Positions 6,695 through 13,533 of a stretch of DNA of 17,448 nt are shown piece by piece. The stretch is from an uncultured Mollicutes bacterium (GTDB lineage Bacteria; Bacillota_I; Bacilli_A; Acholeplasmatales; Anaeroplasmataceae), in NCBI GenBank assembly GCA_900547045.1, contig URFB01000005.1, forward strand, positions 1-17,448, written 5' to 3'. The stretch's first letter is position 1; each line of letters starts with the position of its first letter. Below the pieces are notes generated by a model. It was not told the origin of the DNA. It worked only from the letters and a program-made list of their open reading frames with translations, and searched no databases. The translations under genes were made by a program, and so were the position numbers.

Positions 6695-8662
6695 ATGGCA
6701 ACAAATAAGATAGATAATCAAAACATTAATGCCCTAAGAATATTAGGCGTTGATATGATTAATAAGGCTAAAAGTGGGCATCCTGGAATTGTGCTTGGTG
6801 CGGCACCAATTGTTTATACGCTTTTTACAAGATTTATAAACGTTGATCCTGAAAATCCCGAATGGTGGAATCGTGATCGCTTTATCCTATCTGCAGGACA
6901 TGGTAGTGCATTGCTTTATGCATTATACCATTTATGCGGATATGCAATTTCAATGGAGGATTTAAAAAACTTCCGTCAGCTTGGAAGCCTAACTCCTGGA
7001 CATCCTGAGTATCGTCATACTCCTGGTGTGGAAATGACAACTGGACCTCTTGGTCAAGGTATTGCAACAGCATGTGGTATGGCATTTGCTCAAAACTTTA
7101 TGTCTGAGCGTTTTGATAAAACAAGCTATCCTATTTGTAATCATAAAACATATGTTCTTTGTGGTGATGGAGATCTTCAGGAGGGTATTGCCCAGGAGGC
7201 AATGTCTCTTGCTGGTCATCTTAAGCTTGATAATTTAGTTCTTTTATATGATTCTAATGATATTCAGCTTGATGGTCCTGTTGCCCTTGACAATACAGAA
7301 AATGTTAAGCAAAAGACTGAAGCTATGGGCTGGAAATATTTCTTTGTAGCTGATGGAAATGATGTAGAAGAGATTGCTAGCGCTATTGAGCTTGCAAATA
7401 ATGTTAAGGGGCCAGCGATTATTGAAATTAAAACTAAGATTGGCTTTGGGGCTCCAAATGAGGGAACTAATGCTGTTCATGGTGCTCCTATTGGTGAGGA
7501 AAATACTAAGCTTTTAAGAGATGCACTTGATTATCATAATGAGCCATTTGTTGTTGATAAGAGTGTATATGAATTTTTCTTACATAATGTTAAGGAAAGA
7601 GGCGTAATTGCTGAGGTTAATTGGTCTCATTTATTTGATGGCTATGCTCATGATTATCCTGAGCTTTGTGCGGAATATGAAAAATTCAATTATAATAGCT
7701 TTGACATCAATAAGGCTAAGCACCCAACATGGGAGGTTGGTCAAATTGATTCAACCCGTAAGATTGTTGGTAAGCTAATTGATTTTTATAGTATTGATTT
7801 ACCTAACATTGTAGGAGGTTCAGCAGATTTAACCCCATCTACCTTTGTTCATGGTGCTAATGGTGATTATGAAGCAGGAAACCGTGTTGGTAGAAATATT
7901 AAATTCGGTGTTCGTGAGCATGCTATGGGTGCGATGATTAATGGTATTAATCTTCATGGCGGTCTTAGGGGCTTCTGTGCTGGCTTTTTTGTATTCTCAG
8001 ATTATATGAAGCCTGCTATTCGTCAAGCAGCCATTATGCAAATTCCATCTATCTTTATTTTCTCACATGATTCTGTATGTGTTGGCGAGGATGGTCCAAC
8101 TCATCAGCCAATTGAGCATTTTGCAATGTTTAGGTCAATTCCTAATTTGAATGTAATTCGTCCTGCCGATGCTCATGAGGCGATTGGTGCTGTTGATCTT
8201 GCCTTCTCATCAACTAAAACCCCAACAATTATTACAACCTCTCGTCAGGGTCTTCCAGTTTTAAAAAGAACAAACGCAGAGCTTGTTAAGAAGGGCGCCT
8301 ATGTTGTATATGATCCAAACGTTGAGCTTGATGGAATTTTAATTTCATGTGGATCTGAGCTTGCAATTGCGCTAGATACAGCTGCTGAGCTTCAAAAATA
8401 TAATGTTAATGTAAGAGTTGTATCTATGCCATCTATGTTCTTATTTGACCAGCAGGATGAAGCCTATAAGGAATCAGTTTTGCCTGCTAAGGTTACTAAA
8501 CGTCTTGCCATTGAAATGGGTGCATCTATGCCTTGGTATAAATATGCATCTAATGTTTATGGTATTGATCGCTTTGGTGTATCTGCACCAATTAAGCATA
8601 TTCATGAATATTTCGGCTTTACGCCAGAAAATCTAGCTAAGGTATTCGTTAACATTAAATAG
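6695..8662 (+). CDS. tkt: Transketolase
   Basis: This thiamine-diphosphate enzyme of the non-oxidative pentose phosphate pathway moves two-carbon ketol units between sugar phosphates. The ATG at 6695 is chosen because AGGTGGG (6682-6688) is 6 bases upstream; a TTG at 6668 is in frame but lacks such a site. The product is 655 aa, the normal length of full bacterial transketolase. Visible motifs: KSGHPG (H29), AGHGS (H69), TTGPLGQGIA (115-124), the ThDP/metal motif CGDGDLQEG (156-164) with N188 in YDSNDI, NAVHGAP, FGVREHAMG with the catalytic Glu, and DGPTHQPIEH. PP, Pyr and C-terminal domains are all intact. It lies downstream of the unknown two-TM gene and ends in a strong terminator. Confidence 0.97.
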   Translation: MATNKIDNQNINALRILGVDMINKAKSGHPGIVLGAAPIVYTLFTRFINVDPENPEWWNRDRFILSAGHGSALLYALYHLCGYAISMEDLKNFRQLGSLTPGHPEYRHTPGVEMTTGPLGQGIATACGMAFAQNFMSERFDKTSYPICNHKTYVLCGDGDLQEGIAQEAMSLAGHLKLDNLVLLYDSNDIQLDGPVALDNTENVKQKTEAMGWKYFFVADGNDVEEIASAIELANNVKGPAIIEIKTKIGFGAPNEGTNAVHGAPIGEENTKLLRDALDYHNEPFVVDKSVYEFFLHNVKERGVIAEVNWSHLFDGYAHDYPELCAEYEKFNYNSFDINKAKHPTWEVGQIDSTRKIVGKLIDFYSIDLPNIVGGSADLTPSTFVHGANGDYEAGNRVGRNIKFGVREHAMGAMINGINLHGGLRGFCAGFFVFSDYMKPAIRQAAIMQIPSIFIFSHDSVCVGEDGPTHQPIEHFAMFRSIPNLNVIRPADAHEAIGAVDLAFSSTKTPTIITTSRQGLPVLKRTNAELVKKGAYVVYDPNVELDGILISCGSELAIALDTAAELQKYNVNVRVVSMPSMFLFDQQDEAYKESVLPAKVTKRLAIEMGASMPWYKYASNVYGIDRFGVSAPIKHIHEYFGFTPENLAKVFVNIK

Positions 8663-8668
8663 ATAATT

Positions 8669-8690
8669 AAGCCCCTTTGGGGGCTTTTTT
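8669..8690 (+). terminator. Rho-independent terminator after tkt
   Basis: AAGCCCC (8669-8675) pairs with GGGGCTT (8680-8686), loop TTTG, followed by a T run to 8690. Confidence 0.93.
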
Positions 8691-8732
8691 GTCGATTTTA
8701 TATAAAAAATGCTATTTTAATGGCTAAACTAT

Positions 8733-8740
8733 GCTATAAT
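8733..8740 (+). promoter_or_regulatory. Extended -10 promoter for the 115-aa protein
   Basis: TGC followed by a perfect TATAAT (8735-8740), about 30 bases before the start. The -35 region is poor, which an extended -10 can compensate for. Confidence 0.5.
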
Positions 8741-8769
8741 ATTTAGGAACAAATTTGGAGGAAAATTTT

Positions 8770-9117
8770 ATGGAAGAAATTAAAAATAAAATGGTTAAGG
8801 TTGAATTAAATGATTGTAGCCTTGCAGTCACAAAGGGCTATGAATATGTAAATAAGGAAAAACAGCATCGTTATACATATAATGATACTTATTATATTGA
8901 GGATGGTAAAATCACTAGAAAATATTCAAATGATAAGGGGGATTTTTATTATAATGTTGAGCTAATCGATGTTGTAGTTGAAACCTTCCCTAAAAAGGAT
9001 GGTACAATGGGCTCTAAGACCTATCCTCTTTCTGAGGTACCTTATTTAGCAGCTTCTGCAGATGAGGCTAGTGAAGAGGTATTAAAGAATTATTTAGCAT
9101 TTAAATTACACCGTTAA
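8770..9117 (+). CDS. Small unknown soluble protein
   Basis: A 115-aa protein with no recognised family. The start is ATG 8770 because TTGGAGGAAAA just upstream is its ribosome binding site, so an in-frame TTG at 8755 is not the start. It has no signal peptide or membrane segment. The centre is rich in Tyr, Lys and Asp with alternating polar/aromatic patterns (YTYNDTYYIEDGKITRKY; DFYYNVELIDVVVETF), suggesting beta strands of a small single domain, ending in an Ala/Glu-rich helix (AASADEASEEVLKNYL). It has its own promoter and terminator, so it is a single-gene unit. Function cannot be inferred. Confidence 0.82.
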   Translation: MEEIKNKMVKVELNDCSLAVTKGYEYVNKEKQHRYTYNDTYYIEDGKITRKYSNDKGDFYYNVELIDVVVETFPKKDGTMGSKTYPLSEVPYLAASADEASEEVLKNYLAFKLHR

Positions 9118-9121
9118 TTTT

Positions 9122-9143
9122 AAGGATTCATTGAATCCTTTTT
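9122..9143 (+). terminator. Rho-independent terminator after the 115-aa gene
   Basis: AAGGATTC (9122-9129) pairs with GAATCCTT (9133-9140), loop ATT, then T run. It begins 4 bases after the stop. Confidence 0.88.
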
Positions 9144-9411
9144 ATTTTATAAATTTGTCCTACATTATGTAGTATAAATTAATTTACAAAAGGTAGCTGA
9201 CATTATGCTTGGTGCTGTTTTAAGAAATTCATTCCTAAAGGGAGCTTTAGGTTACTACTAGTAGTAAAAACTATGATAGGGATATTAAAATATAGCTGTA
9301 TAAATTTTGAAAATAAAAGGGCTATATCTGCTTTTGAGGTAAAAATGATATTAGTATTATTAGTAAATCTAGTAATAATTTATCCTTAAAATTTAGCCTT
9401 GAAAATAAATT
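9144..9411. other. Intergenic region with a palindrome and only tiny ORFs
   Basis: No convincing gene is seen. CTACATTATGTAG (9160-9172) is a perfect palindrome around a central T, directly followed by TATAAA (9173-9178). An 18-codon ORF follows (9205-9261, MLGAVLRNSFLKGALGYY) with AGG about 11 bases upstream; it resembles the start of a membrane protein and may be a remnant. ATATAGC and GCTATAT (about 9290-9330) form a loose inverted repeat. The rest is AT-rich with many stops in all frames, consistent with decayed coding DNA. Confidence 0.4.
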
Positions 9412-9458
9412 AAAAAAAAGGTTAATGCTAGGTTTTAATACCTAACAAAAGCCTTTTT
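9412..9458 (-). terminator. Terminator of the Crp/Fnr-type regulator gene
   Basis: On the - strand, GTTAGGT pairs with ACCTAGC (one G-U) around the loop ATTAAA, nested inside AAAAAAGG / CCTTTTTTTT. It directly follows the stop codon and ends in eight T on the - strand. Confidence 0.75.
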
Positions 9459-10144
9459 TACTTTAGTCTTGTAAAGCTTGACTTATTATAATCAATATAT
9501 CCTTCCTTTTTTAAATCAGACAAGGCCTTAGAAAGCGCACTTCGTTCAAGCCCAAGATAATCTGCTAGCTCCTGACGATTATAGGGTATTTTAGTGCTTT
9601 TATGTAGGCTAGGAATATTATTGGCTAAATATTTTAAAATTTTATCCTTAGTTTTTTGTTGACCTAGCTCGCTAATTCTTTTTTTAGAGCTATTATTGGC
9701 TCTTGCTAGCTCTCTAATACATTCAGCGATAATAACTTGATGACGGGGGCATCTATTTTCACAGGGAGTAAAAAGCTTGTTTAAATCAGCAATTAAAACT
9801 GTTGATTCCTCTGTTGCATAAAGCTCCTCCTGATAGTAGGATAGCTTAGGGTCAATATATTCAAGACCAAAAAACATATCCTTAGAATAATCTCTAATTG
9901 GAATAGCAGTACCGTTAGCATCAAAGAAGGATGTTCTTAAATTACCCGATAGGACAAGATAGGCGTTTTTAGCAGGATTTCCCTCATACTCTATGATTTC
10001 ATTAGGCTTATAGGTCTTGATTCTTAGGTTTAGACATCTTAGGATAGCAGTAAAATCGAGAGGGCTTAAATTTTTAAAGAATATTGATTTTTTAGCTGTT
10101 TGTAGATCACTCATAAAAATTTTAAAATTACGTTGGAAAAACAA
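9458..10144 (-). CDS. Crp/Fnr-family transcription regulator
   Basis: A protein of 228 aa if started at TTG 10144, or 218 from ATG 10114. Residues about 22-125 form a cyclic-nucleotide-binding-type beta barrel (IIEYEGNPAKNAYLVLSGNL). A dimer helix follows, then a C-terminal winged helix at about 187-217 (PYNRQELADYLGLERSALSK), the position and style of Crp/Fnr recognition helices. Between barrel and dimer helix is TPCENRCPRH (C128, C132, H135); many clostridial Crp/Fnr proteins have a C-x3-C-x2-H there, with no settled role. The E. coli FNR N-terminal cysteine cluster is absent. The TTG start is favoured by AAAGGAG (complement of 10148-10154), but spacing is only 3 bases. Being divergent from nrdD across a palindrome suggests it controls nrdD and itself; this is inference. 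Confidence 0.9.
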   Translation of the reverse strand: MFFQRNFKIFMSDLQTAKKSIFFKNLSPLDFTAILRCLNLRIKTYKPNEIIEYEGNPAKNAYLVLSGNLRTSFFDANGTAIPIRDYSKDMFFGLEYIDPKLSYYQEELYATEESTVLIADLNKLFTPCENRCPRHQVIIAECIRELARANNSSKKRISELGQQKTKDKILKYLANNIPSLHKSTKIPYNRQELADYLGLERSALSKALSDLKKEGYIDYNKSSFTRLK

Positions 10145-10147
10145 CGT
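10130..10147 (-). promoter_or_regulatory. Hairpin covering the TTG start of the Crp/Fnr gene
   Basis: In the - strand transcript ACGTTG, loop TTTTTC, CAACGT form a perfect 6-bp stem. The TTG start codon (10142-10144) is inside the 5' arm and the Shine-Dalgarno is immediately before it. Could limit translation; may be chance. Confidence 0.35.
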
Positions 10148-10151
10148 CTCC

Positions 10152-10193
10152 TTTCCAATAATTATACTATACTTACAATAGTTAATTCAAGTA
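10152..10193. promoter_or_regulatory. Divergent promoter region with imperfect 24-bp palindrome (fnr-like / nrdD)
   Basis: 10170-10193 has arms TACTT and AAGTA with further symmetric matches inside, like a Crp/Fnr-type dimer site although it is not the E. coli TTGAT-N4-ATCAA consensus. For nrdD, TTTCCA (10152-10157), 16 bases and TACAAT (10174-10179) are possible -35/-10. On the - strand TTGAAT (10184-10189) and TATAAT (complement of 10160-10165), 18 bases apart, could drive the regulator. The palindrome overlaps elements of both. Confidence 0.45.
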
Positions 10194-10220
10194 AAACGAT
10201 TTATTGAGGAGGTTTGGATT

Positions 10221-12383
10221 ATGAATGTTATTAAAAGAAGTGGAAAGGAAGTTTCCTTCAATGATTCAAAAATTTATCAAGCAATTTTAAAGGCCAATGC
10301 TTCAATTGATGATAATGATGAGAGGCTTTCTGAGGGTAAAATTAATAAAATCGTTGAAAATGTAATTGCTAAATGTAATTATTTAGGTCGTGCAGTTAGT
10401 GTTGAGGAAATTCAAGACTACGTGGAAGAGGAAATTATGCGTGAGGGTGCCTATAAGGTAGCTAAGTCATATATTACATATCGCTATAAGCATGAGCTTA
10501 TTCGTAAGTCAAATACAACTGATGATCATATTCTTACTCTAATTGAGGGTGAAAATGAAGAGGTTAAACAGGAAAACTCTAATAAAAACCCAACCGTTAA
10601 TAGTGTCCAAAGAGACTATATGGCAGGAGAGGTTTCTAAGGATATTACGAAGCGTTTCTTACTTCCTGAGGATGTAATTAAGGCGCATGAGGAGGGAATT
10701 ATTCACTTCCATGATAGTGATTATTATGCGCAGCATATGCATAACTGTGATTTAGTAAATCTTGAGGATATGCTTCAAAATGGGACGGTTATTTCAGGTA
10801 CTATGATTGAAAAGCCACATTCATTTTCAACTGCTTGTAATATCGCAACACAAATCATTGCTCAGGTCGCATCTAGCCAATATGGTGGACAATCAATTTC
10901 CCTTGCTCATTTAGCTCCTTTTGTTGATATTTCACGTCAAAAGATTAAAAAAGAGGTTATAAATGAACTTGAGGAGCTTGGTATTGATGAAAATAATCCT
11001 AAGATAAATGAAATTGTTGAAAAGCGCCTAAGAAAGGAAATTACTAAGGGTATTCAAACAATTCAATATCAGGTTGTAACCCTTATGACAACTAATGGTC
11101 AAGCTCCCTTCATTACTGAGTTCTTATATTTAAATGAGGCTAAAAATGAGCGTGAGCGTGAGGATTTAGCTTTAATTATTGAAGAAACGCTAATTCAAAG
11201 AACACAAGGTATTCGTAATGAGCAGGGTGTGTGGATTACACCTGCATTCCCTAAGATTATTTATGTCCTTGAGGAGGATAATATTAAGGAAGGCTCTAAA
11301 TATTATTATTTAACAGAGTTAGCTGCTAAATGTACAGCTAAGCGTATGGTCCCTGATTATATTTCTGAAAAGGTTATGAAGAATCTTAAGGAGGGCAATT
11401 GCTTCCCTACTATGGGATGTCGTAGTGTTCTTTCCGTTTGGAAGGATGAAAATGGCAAGCCTAAATTCTATGGTCGTTTCAATCAGGGTGTTGTAACAAT
11501 CAACCTTGTAGATTGTGCCTGCCAAGCACGTGATATGGCTGAATTTTGGCAAATTCTAGATGAAAGACTAGAGCTTTGTCATAAGGCCTTAAGATGTCGT
11601 CACGAAAGATTAAAGGGAACCCCTTCTGATGTAGCTCCTATTTTGTGGCAGCATGGTGCTCTTGCAAGGCTTAAGCCATGTGAGACAATTGATAAGCTTT
11701 TATATGGTGGATACTCAACAATTTCTTTAGGTTATGCTGGTCTTTGGGAAACCGTATTTAAATTAAATGGTCATAAGCTAACTGAGCCTGAGGGTGAAGA
11801 GCTTGGTCTTAAGATTATGCAGTATATGAATGATAAATGTGAGAAGTGGAAGAAGGCTGAAAATATTGGCTATTCAACCTATGGTACACCACTTGAAAGT
11901 ACAACCTATAAGTTTGCGAAGGCTTTACAAAAGCGCTTTGGTATTATTCCTGGTGTAACAGACAAAAACTATATTACAAATAGCTATCACATTCATGTAA
12001 CTGAGGATATTGATGCCTTCTCTAAGCTACATCAGGAAAGTAAATTCCAATCACTTTCAACTGGTGGTGCTATTTCCTATGTTGAGGTTCCTAATATGCA
12101 AAATAATATTCCAGCGGTATTATCAATTATGCGCTACATCTATGATAATATCATGTATGCGGAGCTTAACACTAAGTCTGATTATTGCCAGGTTTGTGGA
12201 TACACTGGTGAAATTCAAATCGTAACTGATAAGAATAACAAGCTTGTTTGGGAATGTCCAAATTGTAAGAATCGTGATCAAAGAAAAATGAATGTTGCAA
12301 GACGTACCTGTGGCTACATTGGTACGCAGTTCTGGAACCAGGGTCGTACCCAGGAAATTAAGGAAAGAAAGCTTCATTTATAA
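10221..12383 (+). CDS. nrdD: Anaerobic (class III) ribonucleoside-triphosphate reductase
   Basis: This 720-aa glycyl-radical enzyme reduces ribonucleotides to deoxyribonucleotides without oxygen. Residues 1-95 are an ATP-cone allosteric domain (VIKRSGKEVSFNDSKI). The catalytic barrel shows FHDSDYYAQHMHNCDLVNL, FSTACNIATQ, RNEQGVWITPAFPK and FPTMGCRSVLS. A four-cysteine zinc site is at C656, C659, C679 and C682 (CQVCGYTGE; CPNCKNRD). The radical loop RRTCGYIG carries the radical glycine at 698. Length is normal (E. coli 712). GAGGAGG (10206-10212) is the ribosome binding site. The radical-SAM activase gene nrdG, usually just downstream, is not in this window: a strong terminator follows at once. 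NrdG must be encoded elsewhere for this enzyme to work. Confidence 0.97.
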   Translation: MNVIKRSGKEVSFNDSKIYQAILKANASIDDNDERLSEGKINKIVENVIAKCNYLGRAVSVEEIQDYVEEEIMREGAYKVAKSYITYRYKHELIRKSNTTDDHILTLIEGENEEVKQENSNKNPTVNSVQRDYMAGEVSKDITKRFLLPEDVIKAHEEGIIHFHDSDYYAQHMHNCDLVNLEDMLQNGTVISGTMIEKPHSFSTACNIATQIIAQVASSQYGGQSISLAHLAPFVDISRQKIKKEVINELEELGIDENNPKINEIVEKRLRKEITKGIQTIQYQVVTLMTTNGQAPFITEFLYLNEAKNEREREDLALIIEETLIQRTQGIRNEQGVWITPAFPKIIYVLEEDNIKEGSKYYYLTELAAKCTAKRMVPDYISEKVMKNLKEGNCFPTMGCRSVLSVWKDENGKPKFYGRFNQGVVTINLVDCACQARDMAEFWQILDERLELCHKALRCRHERLKGTPSDVAPILWQHGALARLKPCETIDKLLYGGYSTISLGYAGLWETVFKLNGHKLTEPEGEELGLKIMQYMNDKCEKWKKAENIGYSTYGTPLESTTYKFAKALQKRFGIIPGVTDKNYITNSYHIHVTEDIDAFSKLHQESKFQSLSTGGAISYVEVPNMQNNIPAVLSIMRYIYDNIMYAELNTKSDYCQVCGYTGEIQIVTDKNNKLVWECPNCKNRDQRKMNVARRTCGYIGTQFWNQGRTQEIKERKLHL

Positions 12384-12388
12384 TAAAA

Positions 12389-12417
12389 AAAAAGTCCTAG
12401 AGCATCTAGGACTTTTT
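12389..12417. terminator. Strong bidirectional terminator after nrdD
   Basis: AAAAAGTCCTAGA (12389-12401) pairs perfectly with TCTAGGACTTTTT (12405-12417), loop GCA. It serves nrdD and, read in reverse, the convergent ORF, whose stop codon and last codons lie inside the 3' arm. Confidence 0.93.
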
Positions 12418-12900
12418 CAAATCATAAAAGCCAATTAAATTAGAAATAGTAAGAATAAAAAGAAAGCTTAAGGATGATTTATCAGTATCAAGTTTGGGAT
12501 TAAAATGGTATTTTCTTTGATAATAGTGATTATAATAATCATTGATAGCTGTCTTATCAAGCATAATAGTAACGATATAGGTTAGAACAATATCAAAGAC
12601 TAGGTTTTGGGTATCAAGGATAATATATTTGTTATTATTAAGGGCAGATATTAAATTATTAACATAAACAAAGCTAATAGTACTTATAGTAATAATGCTT
12701 AGCTTATCAAGCCTTTCAGATAAAATAGCCGATATCATTCCCGCTGATGCGGCGCCATAGTAAAGGGCAATATCGGAAATTAAAATATCGGATGCGATAA
12801 TATTTTCGGTGGCGATAGTAAAAATAATATCAGCGAAGAATTGTGATACAAGACCAAGACCAGCACCATTGGCGATACGTTTATTAAAGCTTAGGATAAT
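12406..12900 (-). pseudogene. Membrane-protein reading frame without a normal start codon
   Basis: The first in-frame ATG (12738) gives 110 aa, but the frame continues upstream with good coding character for over 50 more codons: SFNKRIANGAGLGLVSQFFA, DIIFTIATENIIASDILI, then SDIALYYGAASAG before the ATG. No ATG, GTG or TTG occurs in this extension. At its head is AGGTGAT (12901-12907 on the complement) directly before ATT ATC, so only a non-standard start (ATT 12900 or ATC 12897) could begin it, with poor spacing. The product is rich in Ile, Leu, Phe and Ala, with about four hydrophobic stretches and a basic/aromatic loop (NDYYNHYYQRKYHFNPK). Family not recognised. It sits just downstream of the MarR terminator with no clear promoter. 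Most likely a 5'-truncated gene; the start at 12900 given here is nominal. Confidence 0.5.
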
Positions 12901-12920
12901 ATCACCTAAATTAGAATATG

Positions 12921-12949
12921 AAAAAAATAGGATATTGTCTATCCTATTT
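12921..12949 (-). terminator. Terminator of the marR gene
   Basis: On the - strand AAATAGGATA pairs with TATCCTATTT (complements of 12940-12949 and 12925-12934), loop GACAA, then a T run. The marR stop codon (12939-12941) is at the edge of the loop. Confidence 0.9.
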
Positions 12950-13394
12950 GTCCTATTAGTTTTGATATTTCTTTAAAATGATATAAAAGAGAATCTAAAA
13001 CATCATCATCAAGCTCAGAAAAAATTTTCTTAGCAGTATCAAGCATCGCCTTAGAAATATCGGTATAATATTTTTTACCTGCTTCAGTTTCATAAACTAA
13101 AACCGTACGTTTATTATTGGGATCACGCTCTCTTTTAACAAAGCCGTATTCCTCAAGGTCAGTTACAATACGGGTGTTTTGTTGATTAGAAACACCCATT
13201 ATAGCCGCAACCGAAGACATTGAGATACCACTATGCTCATGAATAATATTCATGCAAAGCTGTTGATTAGTTGCGAGCTTAATTCCAGACCTTAAAGCTT
13301 CGGCCATACGGTTTTTACCAACATTTTTTTTTAATGCTGGGCTTAGCTTTAAAAGAAGATCAATAAGCTCCTTAATTTTTTCATCCTTATTCAT
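12939..13394 (-). CDS. MarR-family transcription regulator
   Basis: A 151-aa winged-helix regulator started at ATG 13394; AGGTGAT is 5 bases upstream. An in-frame GTG 9 bases earlier is part of that site, so it is not the start. The DNA-binding domain spans about 50-110: TNQQLCMNIIHEHSGISMSS (helices), VAAIMGVSNQQNTRIVTDLE (recognition helix) and the wing YGFVKRERDPNNKRTVLVY, with the D-x-x-x-K-R-x-V pattern typical of MarR proteins. The N- and C-terminal helices form the dimer interface. It is divergent from a two-gene ABC exporter; MarR repressors placed this way commonly repress the exporter and themselves and release when bound by a drug or phenolic ligand. The ligand is unknown. Confidence 0.93.
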   Translation of the reverse strand: MNKDEKIKELIDLLLKLSPALKKNVGKNRMAEALRSGIKLATNQQLCMNIIHEHSGISMSSVAAIMGVSNQQNTRIVTDLEEYGFVKRERDPNNKRTVLVYETEAGKKYYTDISKAMLDTAKKIFSELDDDVLDSLLYHFKEISKLIGQIG

Positions 13395-13415
13395 ACAAAT
13401 CACCTAATTACCTTC

Positions 13416-13444
13416 ATTTTAAACAATTATAATAAAATTGTCAA
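13416..13444 (-). promoter_or_regulatory. Promoter of marR
   Basis: On the - strand, a perfect TTGACA (complement of 13439-13444), a 17-base spacer and TAAAAT (complement of 13416-13421). Confidence 0.75.
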
Positions 13445-13463
13445 ATAACATTTCACAATTGTG
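13423..13463. promoter_or_regulatory. Two ACAATT/AATTGT palindromes, likely MarR operators
   Basis: Site 1: ACAATT (13423-13428) and AATTGT (13436-13441), lying between and partly over the marR -10 and -35. Site 2: CACAATTGTG (13454-13463), a perfect 10-bp palindrome just outside the marR -35. Centres are about 26 bases apart and share the same half-site. Placement suggests autoregulation. Confidence 0.55.
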
Positions 13464-13474
13464 TAATATTTATC

Positions 13475-13509
13475 TTGTATTTTAGATTAAAGGGGATTAT
13501 AATACCCTT
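13475..13509 (+). promoter_or_regulatory. Promoter of the ABC exporter operon with palindrome over the -10
   Basis: TTGTAT (13475-13480), 17 bases, TATAAT (13498-13503). The -10 is the centre of AAGGGGATTATAATACCCTT (13490-13509), a 20-bp palindrome with one mismatched pair, well placed for repression, either by MarR or by another factor. Confidence 0.65.
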
Positions 13510-13533
13510 GACAAAAAAGAAAGGACTGATCAA

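Noticed and set aside
6882..7480. Several antisense ORFs of 60-80 codons within tkt.
   Set aside because: They are shadows of the strongly coding + strand gene, lacking ribosome binding sites and any family features.
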